Assembly (NCBI GenBank): GCA_001017865.1 | Contig: LATQ01000377.1 | Coordinates: forward strand, 1-6,175 | DNA length: 6,175 nt | DNA from: Rhodococcus sp. IITR03 | Lineage (GTDB): Bacteria; Actinomycetota; Actinomycetes; Mycobacteriales; Mycobacteriaceae | Direction: 5' to 3' | In this document: positions 5,831-6,175 of the stretch, one piece after another | Layout of the letters: every line of letters begins with the position of its first letter | Numbering within the stretch: position 1 is the stretch's first letter | Notes under the pieces: model-generated | Seen by the model: only the letters and a program-made list of their open reading frames with translations | Database searches by the model: none | Told to the model about the DNA's origin: nothing | Made by a program: the position numbers and the translations under genes

Positions 5831-6175
5831 ATGGCACGCGACATCCAGATCACGTTCGACTGCGCCGATCCCGCGGCTCTCGCGGATTTCTGGGCCGACG
5901 CCCTCGGCTACGAACTCCAGAAGCCGCCCGGCAATTTCGTCTCGTGGGACGACGCACTCGACGCGATGGGGGTGCCACTCGAACGACGCAACGACGCCTC
6001 CGGCATCGTCGACCCGGACGAGGCAGGGCCCCGGTTGTCTTCCAGAAGGTGCCCGAGGCAAGCAGGCCAAGAACCGGGTGCACCTGGACGTGCGTGCCGC
6101 CCCCGGACTCGACGGCGCCGAGCGCATGGCCGCTCTGGAAGCCGAGGCCGAACGGCTCGTCGCGCGCGGCGCACG
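5831..6175 (+). CDS. Glyoxalase-like (VOC superfamily) protein, twice frameshifted, 3' end outside the window
   Basis: The visible part is the N-terminal 115 or so residues of a Glyoxalase_6-type VOC protein. It shows a first beta-alpha-beta unit (IQITFDCADPAALADFWADAL), the SWDDALDAMGVP segment, and, after repair, GPRLFFQKVPEGKQAKNRVHLDVRA, a highly recognisable block of this family with the His of the second half-site (RVHLDV). Two bases appear lost: one T at 6038-6039 (TTGTTCTTC expected, TTGTCTTC found) and one G at 6057-6058 (GAGGGC expected, GAGGC found). The unrepaired frame degenerates into Arg-rich sequence after DPDEAGPRL. The ATG is one base after the DinB stop, with AGGAG at 5816-5820 inside the preceding gene, so the two are co-translated. 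VOC proteins of this subgroup are mostly uncharacterised; a role in small-molecule detoxification is only a guess. Confidence 0.85.
   Translation, partial: MARDIQITFDCADPAALADFWADALGYELQKPPGNFVSWDDALDAMGVPLERRNDASGIVDPDEAGPRLSSRRCPRQAGQEPGAPGRACRPRTRRRRAHGRSGSRGRTARRARRT

Noticed and set aside
1..6175. Mobile element, CRISPR array, tRNA/rRNA or phage defence system
   Set aside because: No transposase, integrase, spaced direct repeats, tRNA fold or known defence domain was seen; the WYL protein is next to housekeeping-type genes and does not by itself indicate defence.

Overview
This window looks like a chromosomal segment from a high-GC, mycolic-acid-containing actinobacterium, most likely Rhodococcus or a close relative. 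The reasons are strong G/C preference at third codon positions, an antigen-85-type mycolyltransferase with a complete catalytic triad, and Rhodococcus-like versions of the other families. I see no mobile element, CRISPR array, rRNA or tRNA, and no convincing undescribed system.

Layout on the + strand. Positions 1-234 hold the 3' end of an unidentified gene, followed by a perfect hairpin at 247-276. A promoter-like element (288-316) overlapping a small palindrome leads into a two-gene unit: a DUF35 zinc-ribbon/OB-fold protein (379-797) and an SCP-x/Ltp2-type thiolase-fold enzyme (832-1978). This pairing resembles the ChsH2-Ltp2 aldolases of steroid side-chain degradation, but the substrate cannot be read from this window. 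A 16-bp stem-loop (1999-2040) follows, then a secreted mycolyltransferase (2179-3216) with a twin-arginine-like signal peptide.

The - strand carries a membrane-anchored endonuclease/exonuclease/phosphatase (EEP) family protein (about 3227-4191), whose stop codon lies 10 bp from the convergent mycolyltransferase stop. Upstream of it, in the same direction, is a WYL-domain transcription regulator (4231-5196). The regulator is divergent from a + strand pair: a DinB-like protein (5258-5829) and a glyoxalase-like (VOC) protein (5831 to the window end). The regulator probably controls itself and/or that pair.

The most striking property of the window is recurrent frame breakage. Six separate places, in five of the six recognisable protein families other than the partial first gene and counting only WYL and the mycolyltransferase as intact, can be repaired by restoring one G/C, one T or one GC dinucleotide in a short repeat. 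All are deletions, and after repair every protein reads as a full-length family member. I infer consensus errors of a homopolymer-sensitive sequencing method rather than gene decay. The damage creates misleading open frames, including a false 480-residue DUF35-thiolase 'fusion' and a false start for the EEP gene.
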